A stretch of DNA of 64,000 nucleotides from Clostridium fermenticellae. GTDB taxonomy: Bacteria; Bacillota; Clostridia; Clostridiales; Clostridiaceae. The notes beneath the pieces are model-generated. The model saw nothing but the letters and a program-made list of their open reading frames with translations. It ran no database searches and had not been told where the DNA came from. Of the stretch, positions 13,035-22,340 are shown piece by piece. Position numbers and translations under genes: made by a program. Location of the stretch: contig NZ_CP032416.1 in assembly GCF_003600355.1 (NCBI RefSeq), positions 62,001-126,000 of the forward strand, given 5' to 3'. Positions within the stretch are counted from its first letter, which is position 1; the number at the start of each line of letters is the position of its first letter.

Positions 13035-13868
13035 CTAACTTTCCTCACATTGCAATAACAACCCATCAAAGAAATTACTTATCACTATTTTCCCACCAAC
13101 CCTACTTTTGCCTTTTATGTAGTCAATTTCAGCTTTTACACTTGCGAAGTCAAACATTCCATTGGAGTAGTCTTGAAAATTTTCACTATAGTAATTTTCC
13201 ATTTCCATATATGCAAGATTGGTTAAACCTATTTTTATAGTTCTTCTTATTCTTTGTTGTACAGTTTTAGGATTGTCACCAAGAAAAGCACATAAATCGT
13301 TAAAATTACATTCCTCAAAGGACTTTTTTGCTTTTAGCAGATAAACACAAATTTTTATAATATCGTTTGTTCCTTTCTTACCAAGCATTCCTAGTCTACT
13401 TAAAGTATGTTTTATTATTTTGATATTATCATTTTGAGAATTTTGCTTCTGAGGAGATTCTGTTTTAATTACTTTTTTTATGCCATCCAGCATATTTTCA
13501 ATTTCAATTTTTTCTGCAACCTTGCTTGTGACTTTTTCTACTTCTATTTTATTAATGGGTTTACTTATGAAAAATTCTATACCAGAATTGTAAGAGTCTC
13601 CTACTAAATTTTCATCAGACACTTGTGATATCATGATAAATTTGATCTTTGGCTTAAGCGATTTTACTTTTTTAACTAGACTATTACCATCAAGTTTAGG
13701 AAGAAGCAAGTCAACTAATACAATATCGGGATTGCAAAGTAATATCTCATTAAAGGCTGTTTGACCATCATTAGAACTTCCTACTACTTCATAAGATTTA
13801 TTTTCTTCAATTAGGTTGGTCAATATCTTGACTATATTGACATCATCGTCAATTATGTAATAACGCAT
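13035..13868 (-). CDS. Response regulator with YcbB-type output domain (GlnL-like)
   Basis: 277 residues. The N-terminal receiver has the acidic pair DDD (7-9), the phospho-acceptor D53 in VLVDLLLPKLDG and a lysine in ISKPIN. The C-terminal 130 residues match the YcbB domain of B. subtilis GlnL (LGMLGKKGTNDI, RIRRTIKIGLTNLAYMEMENY and FDFASV segments). In B. subtilis GlnK/GlnL responds to glutamine and activates glutaminase and transporter genes. The gene is 5 bp downstream of its kinase. Assignment to the family is firm; the signal is inferred. Confidence 0.82.
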   Translation of the reverse strand: MRYYIIDDDVNIVKILTNLIEENKSYEVVGSSNDGQTAFNEILLCNPDIVLVDLLLPKLDGNSLVKKVKSLKPKIKFIMISQVSDENLVGDSYNSGIEFFISKPINKIEVEKVTSKVAEKIEIENMLDGIKKVIKTESPQKQNSQNDNIKIIKHTLSRLGMLGKKGTNDIIKICVYLLKAKKSFEECNFNDLCAFLGDNPKTVQQRIRRTIKIGLTNLAYMEMENYYSENFQDYSNGMFDFASVKAEIDYIKGKSRVGGKIVISNFFDGLLLQCEES

Positions 13869-13873
13869 AATGT

Positions 13874-15133
13874 TTACCTCCTTAATGAATTCTCCGGTAT
13901 TTTTACTATAAAGGTTGTTCCTTTATTTTTCTCTGATTGCACGGTGATAGATCCTTTGAAAACATCTTGCACTAGATCTTTTACTAAAGTTAAACCTATC
14001 CCTCTGCATATATTTCCTGTTTCCTTATTATATTTAGTTGAAAAACCAGGATTAAATATAAAATCAAGGTCACCTTTATTTATGCCTGTTCCATTATCAG
14101 ATACAGTAAATATATAGTTATCGCTTTCTTTCTCAATATTAAGTTTAACCACCCCCTTTTTAGTGTCATCCACAGCTTCTATGGCATTAAAGATAAGATT
14201 TTTTATAATTGATACTAAATAAAAATGTTGTGAAACATAAAAATTCTCCTTTATCTTAAAATCAAGTTCTATATTCATATTTGCTGAATTAATATAATCC
14301 CTGGTATCTATTTTTAAGATATCTATGATGTCTTTTATATTCATATGCTCATTATCTATTTTTTCATTTGACATATCCTCAAGGCCTCTCATTACTCGTA
14401 AATAATCTTTTTTTATCTCATGAACATCTTTGGCAATATCGAGTGTAAGGTCTTTAAGTTTTTCCGGATAGTTATTTTTCGATACAATTTCGTATACAGA
14501 AAAGGATTTTCTCATAACATCTTCTACTTCTGAAGCATTTTTATTCATAAAATATATTTCACTTTTAAAGCTGGATGTTAATAATATTAAGTTTCTATAT
14601 CGTTCTTCATGTTCTTCTTTTATAAGGAATGATTTATAATATTTAAGTCCAATTAATATAATTAAGGCCATTAATGATCTTACACATGCAACTATTAAAA
14701 GTGCTCTGATCATGGTACTGTTTTCACCAGTTATTTGGGTTCTGATGCTTATCTCAAGTACATTCGAAATAAAATCGCAGCAGAATGTTGAAAGAATGAA
14801 TTTCGTCAAGTTCTTTTCTTTTATTTTATAGTATAAAAAATAAAATATAAGCCCATATGCAGTGTAAAATGCTATTTCTGGTGTTGTTATCTTAATAGTT
14901 TTTAGAAGGTTGGTATTAGTGGTATAAACTAATATTGATCTATACAGTGTTATAGATACACCTGTTATTATTGCAGTTATTATCGGATTTAATTCGGTAT
15001 AACTATAAAGAAATACTGAAAATATAACTACTGAAAAAGCTACTGTAAAATTTTTTATCAAAAAATTAAAATAGATTTGAGATGCTATTACTACACCGAT
15101 TATAACCGTTGCCGTATGTTTTAATTTCTCCAT
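13874..15133 (-). CDS. Membrane sensor histidine kinase (GlnK-like)
   Basis: 419 residues. The first 165 hold about six hydrophobic helices and no extracellular sensor domain. A short coiled-coil and phospho-acceptor region follows (H218 in AKDVHEIKKDYLRVMRGLE). The HATPase domain has an N box (NLIFNAIEAVDD), a G1 box (DNGTGI) and a GIGLTLVKDLV G2 box. The H box is of the short SpoOB/citrate-kinase-like type rather than HisKA. It pairs with the YcbB-type regulator downstream, and RBS GAAAGGAA precedes the ATG. It probably senses amino-acid availability through its membrane part. Confidence 0.82.
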   Translation of the reverse strand: MEKLKHTATVIIGVVIASQIYFNFLIKNFTVAFSVVIFSVFLYSYTELNPIITAIITGVSITLYRSILVYTTNTNLLKTIKITTPEIAFYTAYGLIFYFLYYKIKEKNLTKFILSTFCCDFISNVLEISIRTQITGENSTMIRALLIVACVRSLMALIILIGLKYYKSFLIKEEHEERYRNLILLTSSFKSEIYFMNKNASEVEDVMRKSFSVYEIVSKNNYPEKLKDLTLDIAKDVHEIKKDYLRVMRGLEDMSNEKIDNEHMNIKDIIDILKIDTRDYINSANMNIELDFKIKENFYVSQHFYLVSIIKNLIFNAIEAVDDTKKGVVKLNIEKESDNYIFTVSDNGTGINKGDLDFIFNPGFSTKYNKETGNICRGIGLTLVKDLVQDVFKGSITVQSEKNKGTTFIVKIPENSLRR

Positions 15134-15260
15134 GTATATATTCCTTTCAATTACTTTAAAAAATCGGTATCACAAAAACTGACAGGTATAGAAAGTTAAT
15201 CTTGCCTGTTAGAATAGTATAAGGCTCTGAAATTTTTTTCAGAGCTTTAAATATAAATTA

Positions 15261-16184
15261 TTATTTTACTATAGGTTCTAATGTCTCTATAATTCCAGAT
15301 TTAAAATCTATAGAAACCTTTGCACCTATTGGAAGTGTTAGTCTAGGGTAAGAATGTCCACTTTGAATACCAGATAGAGTTGGTTTATTTAAGGATAATA
15401 ATCTATCAGAGATTACTTCTTTTAATGTTAAACTTCTTTTATAATGTGGAAGGGAGCATTGTGTAAACTGCCCCAAAATAAATGCTTTACAATCCTGAAG
15501 TTTATTTGCTAAACGTAACTGAGTGAGCATTCTATCTATTTTATAAGGACTTTCTCCAACATCTTCTATAAATAATATTTTATCCTTTGTATTAAGTTCA
15601 TAAGGGGTTCCTATAGTGCTCGATATTAAACTTAAATTTCCACCAACTAATTCTCCAGAAATTTTATTTATATTACTTAGGCTTTTAGTAGGAAAATTTT
15701 CTGGATTTTGGATAGTGTAATTTTTATATCCATTCATAACTGTGTTAAAAAAACTTTCACAAGTTATTTTATCTGAAAGATTTGAAGTAAGCATTGGTGA
15801 ATGGAAGGTTATAAGGCCGCATTTAGAAGATATATTATTTAATAGTGTAGTTATATCACTAAAACCTGCAAATATTTTAGGATGATTTTTAACTATATTG
15901 AAATCTATCATAGGCAGTATACGCATTGCACCATAACCACCTCTTATGCACATAATCATATCAATGGAATTATCTAGAAACATATTATTAAAATCACTGG
16001 CTCTGTCATAATCATTCCCGGCAAGATAACCCCACTTATTGCGTATATATTTGCCTTCTTTAACTTTAAAACCTAGACCTTTAAGGAGCTCTATATTATT
16101 TTTTATTTTTTCATAGTCTTCAGGACCAGATGGAGCTATAATACCTATTGTATCACCCTTCTTTAGTCTTTTTGCTATCATCAC
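15261..16184 (-). CDS. LD-carboxypeptidase, S66 family (LdcA/MccF-like)
   Basis: 307 residues. Visible motifs are IAPSGP near the N terminus, IRGGYGAMRILP, the nucleophile serine in FAGFSDIT (about residue 110), a glutamate in FIEDVGE (about 212) and the His in SGHSYPRLTLPIGA (about 280); these form the S66 Ser-Glu-His triad. There is no signal peptide, so it should act on cytoplasmic muropeptides, removing the terminal D-Ala of tetrapeptides during wall recycling. The MccF branch cannot be excluded. The start is GTG 16184 or ATG 16181. It is 14 bp downstream of corA, in a three-gene minus-strand run. Confidence 0.85.
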   Translation of the reverse strand: MMIAKRLKKGDTIGIIAPSGPEDYEKIKNNIELLKGLGFKVKEGKYIRNKWGYLAGNDYDRASDFNNMFLDNSIDMIMCIRGGYGAMRILPMIDFNIVKNHPKIFAGFSDITTLLNNISSKCGLITFHSPMLTSNLSDKITCESFFNTVMNGYKNYTIQNPENFPTKSLSNINKISGELVGGNLSLISSTIGTPYELNTKDKILFIEDVGESPYKIDRMLTQLRLANKLQDCKAFILGQFTQCSLPHYKRSLTLKEVISDRLLSLNKPTLSGIQSGHSYPRLTLPIGAKVSIDFKSGIIETLEPIVK

Positions 16185-16198
16185 AAATCACTATCCTT

Positions 16199-17140
16199 TT
16201 AAAATAATTGCTTTTTGCGCAAAATTAGTATAGTAATAAAACATATTAATACAGCTATTGCATACACAATCCAAAATGCATTAGGATTATGAATGAATGG
16301 AATTCCAGGAATATTCATGCCAAATGATCCGAATATTATATTTGGTATGGACATTACTATAGTTATAGAGGCGAGAAGTTTCATAACCATATTGAGGTTA
16401 TTTGATATTACAGAAGCAAATGCATCCATAGTTCCACTCAATATGTTACTATAAATATTAGCCATTTCAATAGCTTGTTTATTTTCTATAATTACATCTT
16501 CTAAAATATCTTGATCTTCAGGATATTTTTTTAATAGTTCCAGTTTTAACATTTTCTCAAGTGTAATTTCATTTGACTTGAGTGAGGTTGAAAAATATAC
16601 AAGTGATTTTTCTAGTGATAGAAGTTGAATTAACTCTTTATTTTTCATTGATCTATGAAGTTTTTGTTCAATCATAAGGCTTTTCTTATCTATTTGTCTT
16701 AAGTATAGTAAATAATAACTTGCTATTCTGTATAGTATCTGAAGAATAAACCTTGAGCGTTTAAAAGTAAAAAAAGATTTAATCTTTTTGTCTATAAAAT
16801 CAGTTAATATTTTACTGTTTTTAAGACAAACTGTTATGATTAAGGAGTCAGTATGAATGATTGCAAGAGGATAAGAATCATACGTTAGTGAATTATCCTC
16901 CATTTCAGTAAAAGGAATATCTACTATAACCAAAAGGTTATGCTCCTCTAAGTCTATACGTGAAGTTTCTTCCTCATCTAATGCTGCTTTTAAGAAATCT
17001 AAAGGTACATTTGTTTTTTTTGAAACAAGTATAAGTTCTTCCCTGGAAGGGGCAACCAGGTTAATCCAGCAACCAGCTTCAATGCTGTCGGTGGATTTAA
17101 GTGTTTGTTCATTATCTATAGTTTTATAAATTGAAATCAT
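16199..17140 (-). CDS. corA: CorA-family divalent cation transporter
   Basis: About 313 residues. A large N-terminal cytoplasmic domain leads into two C-terminal membrane helices joined by the GMN signature (FGSFGMNIPGIP). The protein ends with a short charged tail (RKKQLF). It forms pentameric channels for Mg2+ and sometimes Co2+ or Ni2+. ATG 17140 is preferred over the upstream GTG, since GTGAGGT would then serve as the ribosome site. It sits between the M20-like gene (73 bp upstream) and the LD-carboxypeptidase gene. Confidence 0.9.
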   Translation of the reverse strand: MISIYKTIDNEQTLKSTDSIEAGCWINLVAPSREELILVSKKTNVPLDFLKAALDEEETSRIDLEEHNLLVIVDIPFTEMEDNSLTYDSYPLAIIHTDSLIITVCLKNSKILTDFIDKKIKSFFTFKRSRFILQILYRIASYYLLYLRQIDKKSLMIEQKLHRSMKNKELIQLLSLEKSLVYFSTSLKSNEITLEKMLKLELLKKYPEDQDILEDVIIENKQAIEMANIYSNILSGTMDAFASVISNNLNMVMKLLASITIVMSIPNIIFGSFGMNIPGIPFIHNPNAFWIVYAIAVLICFITILILRKKQLF

Positions 17141-17213
17141 AAGATACCTCACTGCTTACTAAATTTAAATATATAATTATTATACATTATAAAATATATT
17201 TGTGCAGGATATA

Positions 17214-18395
17214 TTAAAATGGTGCAGGTTCCTTTACACATTTATGTGAACTACAAAAGTCATTTCTTACGTCAAGCATTAAAGAGCGACTTTCTATTAA
17301 ATCTAATCCTGTCAGAGCAAGTGCTTGAGAAGCTCTAAAAACTTTATCCTGAGCGTAATATGAAACAGTAGCACTGGCAAACTCTTCTGAGGAATATTTA
17401 ATAGAGTTTCTACTACATATAGATATATATGGATGAATACAAGGTACTATATTGCTAACAGTTCCAAGGCTTAAACTTGAATTTGTATCTTTAGGACCAC
17501 AGATATCTATTATTCCGCTTTCCTTTAAGTTATGGCTAAATACCCTAGATAATGTTCTATTTGGAATAAATTCATCATAAGGTAGTTCATGCATACATAC
17601 ATTATATTTGATATTCATGAGTTCAGATGTAGTTTTTACGAGTGTACGAATTTTATTTTCTATTTTACAGCATTCAGCCATTTTTGGGGACCGTATATAA
17701 AATTTTGATTCGGATTTATCTGGCATAAGATATGGAGAATCGCCTCCGTTTATTATTACACTGTCTATTGATGAATCTTGACCAAGTCCTTTTTTTAAAA
17801 GATTTAATGAATTAAAGGTGAATAAACAGGCATCAAGTGCATTATAATTCCTTTGATTCCTATATGAAAGTCCACTTTCACTTTGATATGTTATTTTTAA
17901 TGGAAGAACTGCCATAGATTTTCCGCTTTCAGCGGTTACTACATCTGGATGTGCCATTAATACCACATCTATATCATTAAATGTACCCTGTTTTGCCATT
18001 GTGATTTTAGCACTTCCAACAAATTCACCAGGACATCCGAGAACAATTACGCTGCCATGAATTTTTGGTGTAATTTTTGAAAGAGATGTGGCAGCAGCTA
18101 TAGACATTGTTGATATTAGATTATGTCCAACTATATGTCCCAAATTTTTAATTGCATCATATTCACATATATAACATATTTTTGGATGACCAGAACCGAA
18201 TTGAGCATGGAAGGCAGTTGGAATATCAAGGTATTTCTCTATAACTTCAAAACCATTGGATTTTAAAATATTAATTAAATAATTACAAGCTTTGTATTCA
18301 TGGAAACTTTCCTCTGGATTATTGTAAAGATATTTAGATAAATCAGCAATTTCATTTCGTATAGAACTTAGATATGAGATTATACTTTGTTTCAT
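17214..18395 (-). CDS. M20-family amidohydrolase homologue, active site degenerate
   Basis: 393 residues, related to the AbgB/PM20D2 branch of M20 peptidases. The first motif, usually CEYDALPGIGHACGHN, here reads CEYDAIKNLGHIVGHN, so the metal-ligand Cys is Val. The catalytic Glu pair of the GTPAEE motif is GCPGEF, keeping only one Glu. The C-terminal TDMG-type Asp is also missing (SSLSLGTVSN). A HPD segment and the dimerisation region remain. It may be a non-catalytic homologue, perhaps a binding or regulatory protein, or a hydrolase with changed chemistry. GGAGGT precedes the ATG. Confidence 0.75.
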   Translation of the reverse strand: MKQSIISYLSSIRNEIADLSKYLYNNPEESFHEYKACNYLINILKSNGFEVIEKYLDIPTAFHAQFGSGHPKICYICEYDAIKNLGHIVGHNLISTMSIAAATSLSKITPKIHGSVIVLGCPGEFVGSAKITMAKQGTFNDIDVVLMAHPDVVTAESGKSMAVLPLKITYQSESGLSYRNQRNYNALDACLFTFNSLNLLKKGLGQDSSIDSVIINGGDSPYLMPDKSESKFYIRSPKMAECCKIENKIRTLVKTTSELMNIKYNVCMHELPYDEFIPNRTLSRVFSHNLKESGIIDICGPKDTNSSLSLGTVSNIVPCIHPYISICSRNSIKYSSEEFASATVSYYAQDKVFRASQALALTGLDLIESRSLMLDVRNDFCSSHKCVKEPAPF

Positions 18396-18607
18396 TTCAA
18401 TTTACCTCCAATAATGTGTAAACTTAATCTACTTAAAGTCTTGCTCTATTTATTATTAACACAACCTTTTTCGTTTATACGTATGAAATATATTACGATT
18501 TTATACTGCTTTATTTATGTGGACAAATTAAGTTTTTGTAAGTAACTGAATATTATATTAATTAGAGGTAATAATTTTTAATAGTAAATTATGATGGGAG
18601 GATTTAA

Positions 18608-18820
18608 ATGAAAAAACAAAGATGTATCATATGTGGCAAGCCTATGAATAATGGTATAATTATATATAGAAGAAAGATATGTAAATGTTGTGAAGAACGA
18701 TTACTTAATATGGAGTGTAATACTGATTTTTATAAATACTATATGGAATGTATAAAAAAGAATTTAGTACCGGTAATCATAAGAGGAGAGGAATTAAAGT
18801 GTCAAAATTACCACTATTAG
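18608..18820 (+). CDS. csfB: Sigma-G inhibitor Gin (CsfB-like)
   Basis: 70 residues with two zinc-binding pairs, CIICG (6-9) and CKCCEE (about 29-32), and the GIIIYRRKIC segment typical of Gin. In B. subtilis Gin binds sigma-G (and sigma-E) and prevents mistimed forespore transcription. The location just upstream of yaaO-tmk-yaaQ-holB-yaaT matches the csfB neighbourhood there. Its last 22 bases overlap the next gene. GGGAGG precedes the ATG. Confidence 0.85.
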   Translation: MKKQRCIICGKPMNNGIIIYRRKICKCCEERLLNMECNTDFYKYYMECIKKNLVPVIIRGEELKCQNYHY

Positions 18821-20226
18821 ATGGGGTTTTAAGATATGTAGATAAAAATAATAAGTTATTTTGTATGCCAGGACATAAAGGAGGAAAAGGTTTTTTAACT
18901 ACAAGTATTGGAAGAAAGTTTATTAAAAATATGTCTAAGGTTGATATTACAGAAGTAAATGGACTGGATAATCTCCATAAACCGAGCGGAATTATTAAGG
19001 ATTCATTAAAGGCACTTAGTAATTTTTATGGAAGTAAGAAATCATATTTTTTAGTCAACGGAAGTACATCAGGTAATTTTATAATGATATTTAGTGCATT
19101 TAATGAGGGAGATAAGGTGCTTGTAGAGAGGAATTGCCATAGATCTGTGTTTAACGCTATAATTATGAGAAAATTAAAACCTATATATATAAATAGTACT
19201 ATAGATAAAAGGTTAAATGCACCAGCCTTTATAGATTTAGATGATTTTTCGAGAAAGATAGATAAAAATAAGGATGCTAAAGGTATAATAGTTACTTATC
19301 CGAATTACTATGGATTATGTTCTAATCTTGAATATATTATAGAGAAAGCAAAAATTAATAAAATGAAAGTACTTGTTGATTCCGCACATGGGGCACATTT
19401 TGAAGTACACAAGGATTTACCAAAGAGCGCCTTACAATTAGGTGCTGATATGGTTGTAGCAAGTTCTCATAAAACGCTTCCAAGTTTAACACAAACTGCG
19501 TATTTACATATCAATAATTTAGAAGATATCCAAAGTATTGATTTTTATACGAGCATGTTTTTAAGTACAAGCCCCTCTTATATTCTCATGTGTTCTATGG
19601 ATTATGCACGTTTTTTCTTAGAAAAATATGGCAATGAAGCATATGATAAATTATTAAATATGTGTAGATATTATAGAGAGATGATAAATACAATAGACGG
19701 TATAAGTGTACTGGATAGAAATTATTTTATAGGTAGTTCAAATTTTTTTTATGATATTGATGAAACGAGATATATAATGAATTTAGATAAAGGATATAGT
19801 TCATATAAACTTTTGAATTATTTAAGGGAAAACAATATACAAGCTGAGATGAATGATGGTTCTAATGTTATACTTATTTTTTCACCATTTAATTATGAAG
19901 ATGATTTCCGTGTTTTATATGATGTCTTGAAAAAGTGTAATTTGGAAAAATTAAAGAGTAAGGAATTTGAGATATTGAAACCTCATATACCGAATTATAA
20001 GTTTTTACCATTTGAAGTTTTGAATATGGGGAAAAAGTCCATAAACTTAGAGGAAGCTTTAGGAAAAGTTAGTGCTGAAAATATAGTTCCATATCCGCCA
20101 GGAATACCGATTTTAAATATGGGTGAAGTTATAGATATAGAAACTATAAATTATATAAAGTATTATGTAGATAATAACGCGGAAATTTTAGGATTAAATG
20201 ATGGAAAAATAAAAATAGTAAAGTAA
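18799..20226 (+). CDS. Orn/Lys/Arg decarboxylase family protein (YaaO-like)
   Basis: 475 residues with GTG start at 18799 (AGAGGAGAGG 8 bp upstream), overlapping the end of csfB. Fold-type I PLP enzyme: MPGHKGG near the N terminus, DSAHGAH with the cofactor-contacting Asp and His, and the Schiff-base lysine in SSHKTLPSLTQ (about residue 230). The small C-terminal domain ends with YPPGIPIL. This family decarboxylates arginine, lysine or ornithine for polyamine synthesis; which one is not visible. It is shorter than the inducible acid-stress decarboxylases, because the N-terminal wing domain is absent. Confidence 0.87.
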   Translation: MSKLPLLDGVLRYVDKNNKLFCMPGHKGGKGFLTTSIGRKFIKNMSKVDITEVNGLDNLHKPSGIIKDSLKALSNFYGSKKSYFLVNGSTSGNFIMIFSAFNEGDKVLVERNCHRSVFNAIIMRKLKPIYINSTIDKRLNAPAFIDLDDFSRKIDKNKDAKGIIVTYPNYYGLCSNLEYIIEKAKINKMKVLVDSAHGAHFEVHKDLPKSALQLGADMVVASSHKTLPSLTQTAYLHINNLEDIQSIDFYTSMFLSTSPSYILMCSMDYARFFLEKYGNEAYDKLLNMCRYYREMINTIDGISVLDRNYFIGSSNFFYDIDETRYIMNLDKGYSSYKLLNYLRENNIQAEMNDGSNVILIFSPFNYEDDFRVLYDVLKKCNLEKLKSKEFEILKPHIPNYKFLPFEVLNMGKKSINLEEALGKVSAENIVPYPPGIPILNMGEVIDIETINYIKYYVDNNAEILGLNDGKIKIVK

Positions 20227-20244
20227 TTTTGAGGGGGAAAACAT

Positions 20245-20931
20245 ATGAATAAAAAAGGCAAACTTATAGTAATAGAAGGATGTGATGGCAGCGGAAAAGC
20301 AACACAAACTCAGATGCTTTATAATAGATTTGTAGATGAAAAATTTAATGTAAGAAAAGTTGAATATCCTAATTATAAAAGTGATTCATCAGCACTTGTT
20401 AAAATGTACCTTAATGGTACGTTTGGGACTAAACCAGAAGATGTAAATTCATATGTTGCATCCACATTTTATGCTGTAGATAGATTTGCTTCATATAAAA
20501 CTGATTGGAAAGATTTTTATGATAATGGAGGTATTGTAATAGCTGATAGATATACAACATCTAATATGATACATCAGGCTTCAAAGATTAATGATAAATT
20601 AGCTAAAGATAAGTTCTTAAACTGGCTTTGGAATTTTGAGTTTAATTTGTTCAGTCTTCCAGTACCAGACTGTGTAATTTTTTTGGATATGCCTCCGGAA
20701 TATAGTTTTGATCTTATGAAAGATAGAAAAAATAAAATAAATGGTGAAAATATTAAAGATATACATGAGAGAGATATTAATTATTTAAAAAAATCTTATG
20801 ATAATAGTAAGTATGTAGCGGATAAATATGCTTGGAATATCATAGATTGTATAGAAAATAGTAGAATAAAAAGTATTCAGAAAATACATAATGATGTTTA
20901 TAAAACTTTAAGAAATCATTTGAATCTATAG
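20245..20931 (+). CDS. tmk: Thymidylate kinase
   Basis: 228 residues. The P-loop is EGCDGSGKATQTQ (11-23), DRYTTSN is the DR motif, and DMPPEYSFDLM carries the nucleoside-binding region, with a LID-like segment DRKNKINGEN. It phosphorylates dTMP to dTDP. It is slightly longer than typical bacterial Tmk (about 205-213). A GAGGGGG ribosome site lies 18 bp after yaaO, so both are probably cotranscribed. Confidence 0.87.
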   Translation: MNKKGKLIVIEGCDGSGKATQTQMLYNRFVDEKFNVRKVEYPNYKSDSSALVKMYLNGTFGTKPEDVNSYVASTFYAVDRFASYKTDWKDFYDNGGIVIADRYTTSNMIHQASKINDKLAKDKFLNWLWNFEFNLFSLPVPDCVIFLDMPPEYSFDLMKDRKNKINGENIKDIHERDINYLKKSYDNSKYVADKYAWNIIDCIENSRIKSIQKIHNDVYKTLRNHLNL

Positions 20932-21045
20932 AATAAAATATTAGATTAAAATTTATTTTAATACATAAATTTCATACAAAATTATGATAAAATTAGGTTA
21001 ATAAATATATTATTTATTAACATTATAAAAGGGGAGATGAGTTTC

Positions 21046-21375
21046 ATGAAATTAATAATAGCTATTGTTCAAGATAATGATGCTAGTGCGTTAATAAATA
21101 CTTTAACTGACTTAGGATTTAAAGTTACTAAATTAGCTACAACAGGCGGATTTTTGAAAGCCGGTAATACGACTTTGCTTGTTGGAGTTGAAGCAGAAAA
21201 AGTAGATGAAGTCATATCTCAAATAGATAAAGTATGCAAGACTAGAAATCAAGTTGTTACAACTCCGTCACCTGTTGCTGGATCAACTGGTATATATGTA
21301 CCTTATCCTATGGAGGTTGAAGTTGGAGGCGCGAATATATTTGTGGTTGATGTAGATAAGTTTATTAAAATTTAG
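21046..21375 (+). CDS. darA: Cyclic-di-AMP-binding PII-like protein (YaaQ/DarA)
   Basis: 109 residues, starting MKLIIAIVQDNDA as in the PF06153 family. The glycine-rich phosphate-binding stretch TTGGFLKAGNTTLLVGVE is intact. Related proteins form trimers that bind c-di-AMP and resemble PII signal proteins; their downstream targets are largely unknown. ATG 21046 is chosen over 21037 because GGGGAG is 9 bp ahead. It lies between tmk and holB, as in B. subtilis. Confidence 0.88.
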   Translation: MKLIIAIVQDNDASALINTLTDLGFKVTKLATTGGFLKAGNTTLLVGVEAEKVDEVISQIDKVCKTRNQVVTTPSPVAGSTGIYVPYPMEVEVGGANIFVVDVDKFIKI

Positions 21376-21391
21376 TGGAGGTAATAATTTA

Positions 21392-22339
21392 GTGACATTT
21401 GATGAAATAATAGGATATGAAAGTATTAAAAATCAAATGTCTATTTCTATAGAAAATAATACCTTTTCCCATGCTCATTTGATATCAGGTGAGGATGGGA
21501 TAGGTAAAAGTATTATTGCAAGGGCGGCAGCAGAACAATTTTTATTAAGACAGGGACTTCATGGATTTAAAGCAGATATAGTGGAATTTAAATTACTTGA
21601 GGATAAAAAATCTATAGGAATAGATGAGATAAAGGATATAATATGTGAAGCGAATAAAAAACCGATTGTTGGAAATAACAAAGTTATAATAATATATAAA
21701 GCTGATACAATGACAGAGCCTGCCCAAAATGCATTATTGAAAACTGTGGAAGAACCTAAAGATGGAATAGTTATAATAATGTTATGTGAAAAACTTGATT
21801 TGATATTAGATACTATAAAATCAAGATGCCAAATTCATAAATTAAATAGGTTAAGAGAGGAAGAAATGAGGATATTTTTGAAACGTAAATTTCAAGATTT
21901 ATCTGATGAATATATAAATTCAGTATGTGCATTTAGTGATGGTGTACCTGGGAGAGCGGAAAAGTTTATAGAGGATGATGTATTTTATGAAATCAGAAAT
22001 AAGATTTTAGAGGTGTTAAAAAATTCTGGAAGAGATGAGTTTAGAGAAGTATTTCATTATAGAAATTTTTTTATAGAAAATAAGAATGAGTGGAAGGATA
22101 TATTTACATGTTTATTATCTTATATAAGAGATGCGCTAGTGTATAAGGAAACAGGAAATAGCAGTATAGTTGTAAATATAGATAAGTTTAATGATATAAA
22201 AATTATAGCGGAGGAATTCTCATTTAATAAGTTGATAAAGATTATAGATATAGTTAAAAATACACGCAGCAAATTAGAAAAAAACGTAAATTTTGCATTG
22301 GTTTTTGATTCAATGCTCTTAAGTATGCAGGAGGTATAA
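21392..22339 (+). CDS. holB: DNA polymerase III delta' subunit
   Basis: 315 residues, GTG start after GTGGAGGT. AAA+ fold: Walker A-like GEDGIGKSIIARAAAEQF, followed by KADTMTEPAQNALLKTVEEP and the sensor-like IKSRCQIHKL. It is part of the clamp loader that puts the beta sliding clamp on DNA. The C-terminal part is less conserved, as usual for HolB. It is immediately followed by ricT, 1 bp away. Confidence 0.88.
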   Translation: MTFDEIIGYESIKNQMSISIENNTFSHAHLISGEDGIGKSIIARAAAEQFLLRQGLHGFKADIVEFKLLEDKKSIGIDEIKDIICEANKKPIVGNNKVIIIYKADTMTEPAQNALLKTVEEPKDGIVIIMLCEKLDLILDTIKSRCQIHKLNRLREEEMRIFLKRKFQDLSDEYINSVCAFSDGVPGRAEKFIEDDVFYEIRNKILEVLKNSGRDEFREVFHYRNFFIENKNEWKDIFTCLLSYIRDALVYKETGNSSIVVNIDKFNDIKIIAEEFSFNKLIKIIDIVKNTRSKLEKNVNFALVFDSMLLSMQEV

Positions 22340-22340
22340 T

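Noticed and set aside
18748-18798. Longer N terminus of the YaaO-like decarboxylase
   Set aside because: The added codons overlap csfB, have no ribosome site and match no family; GTG 18799 has a strong one.
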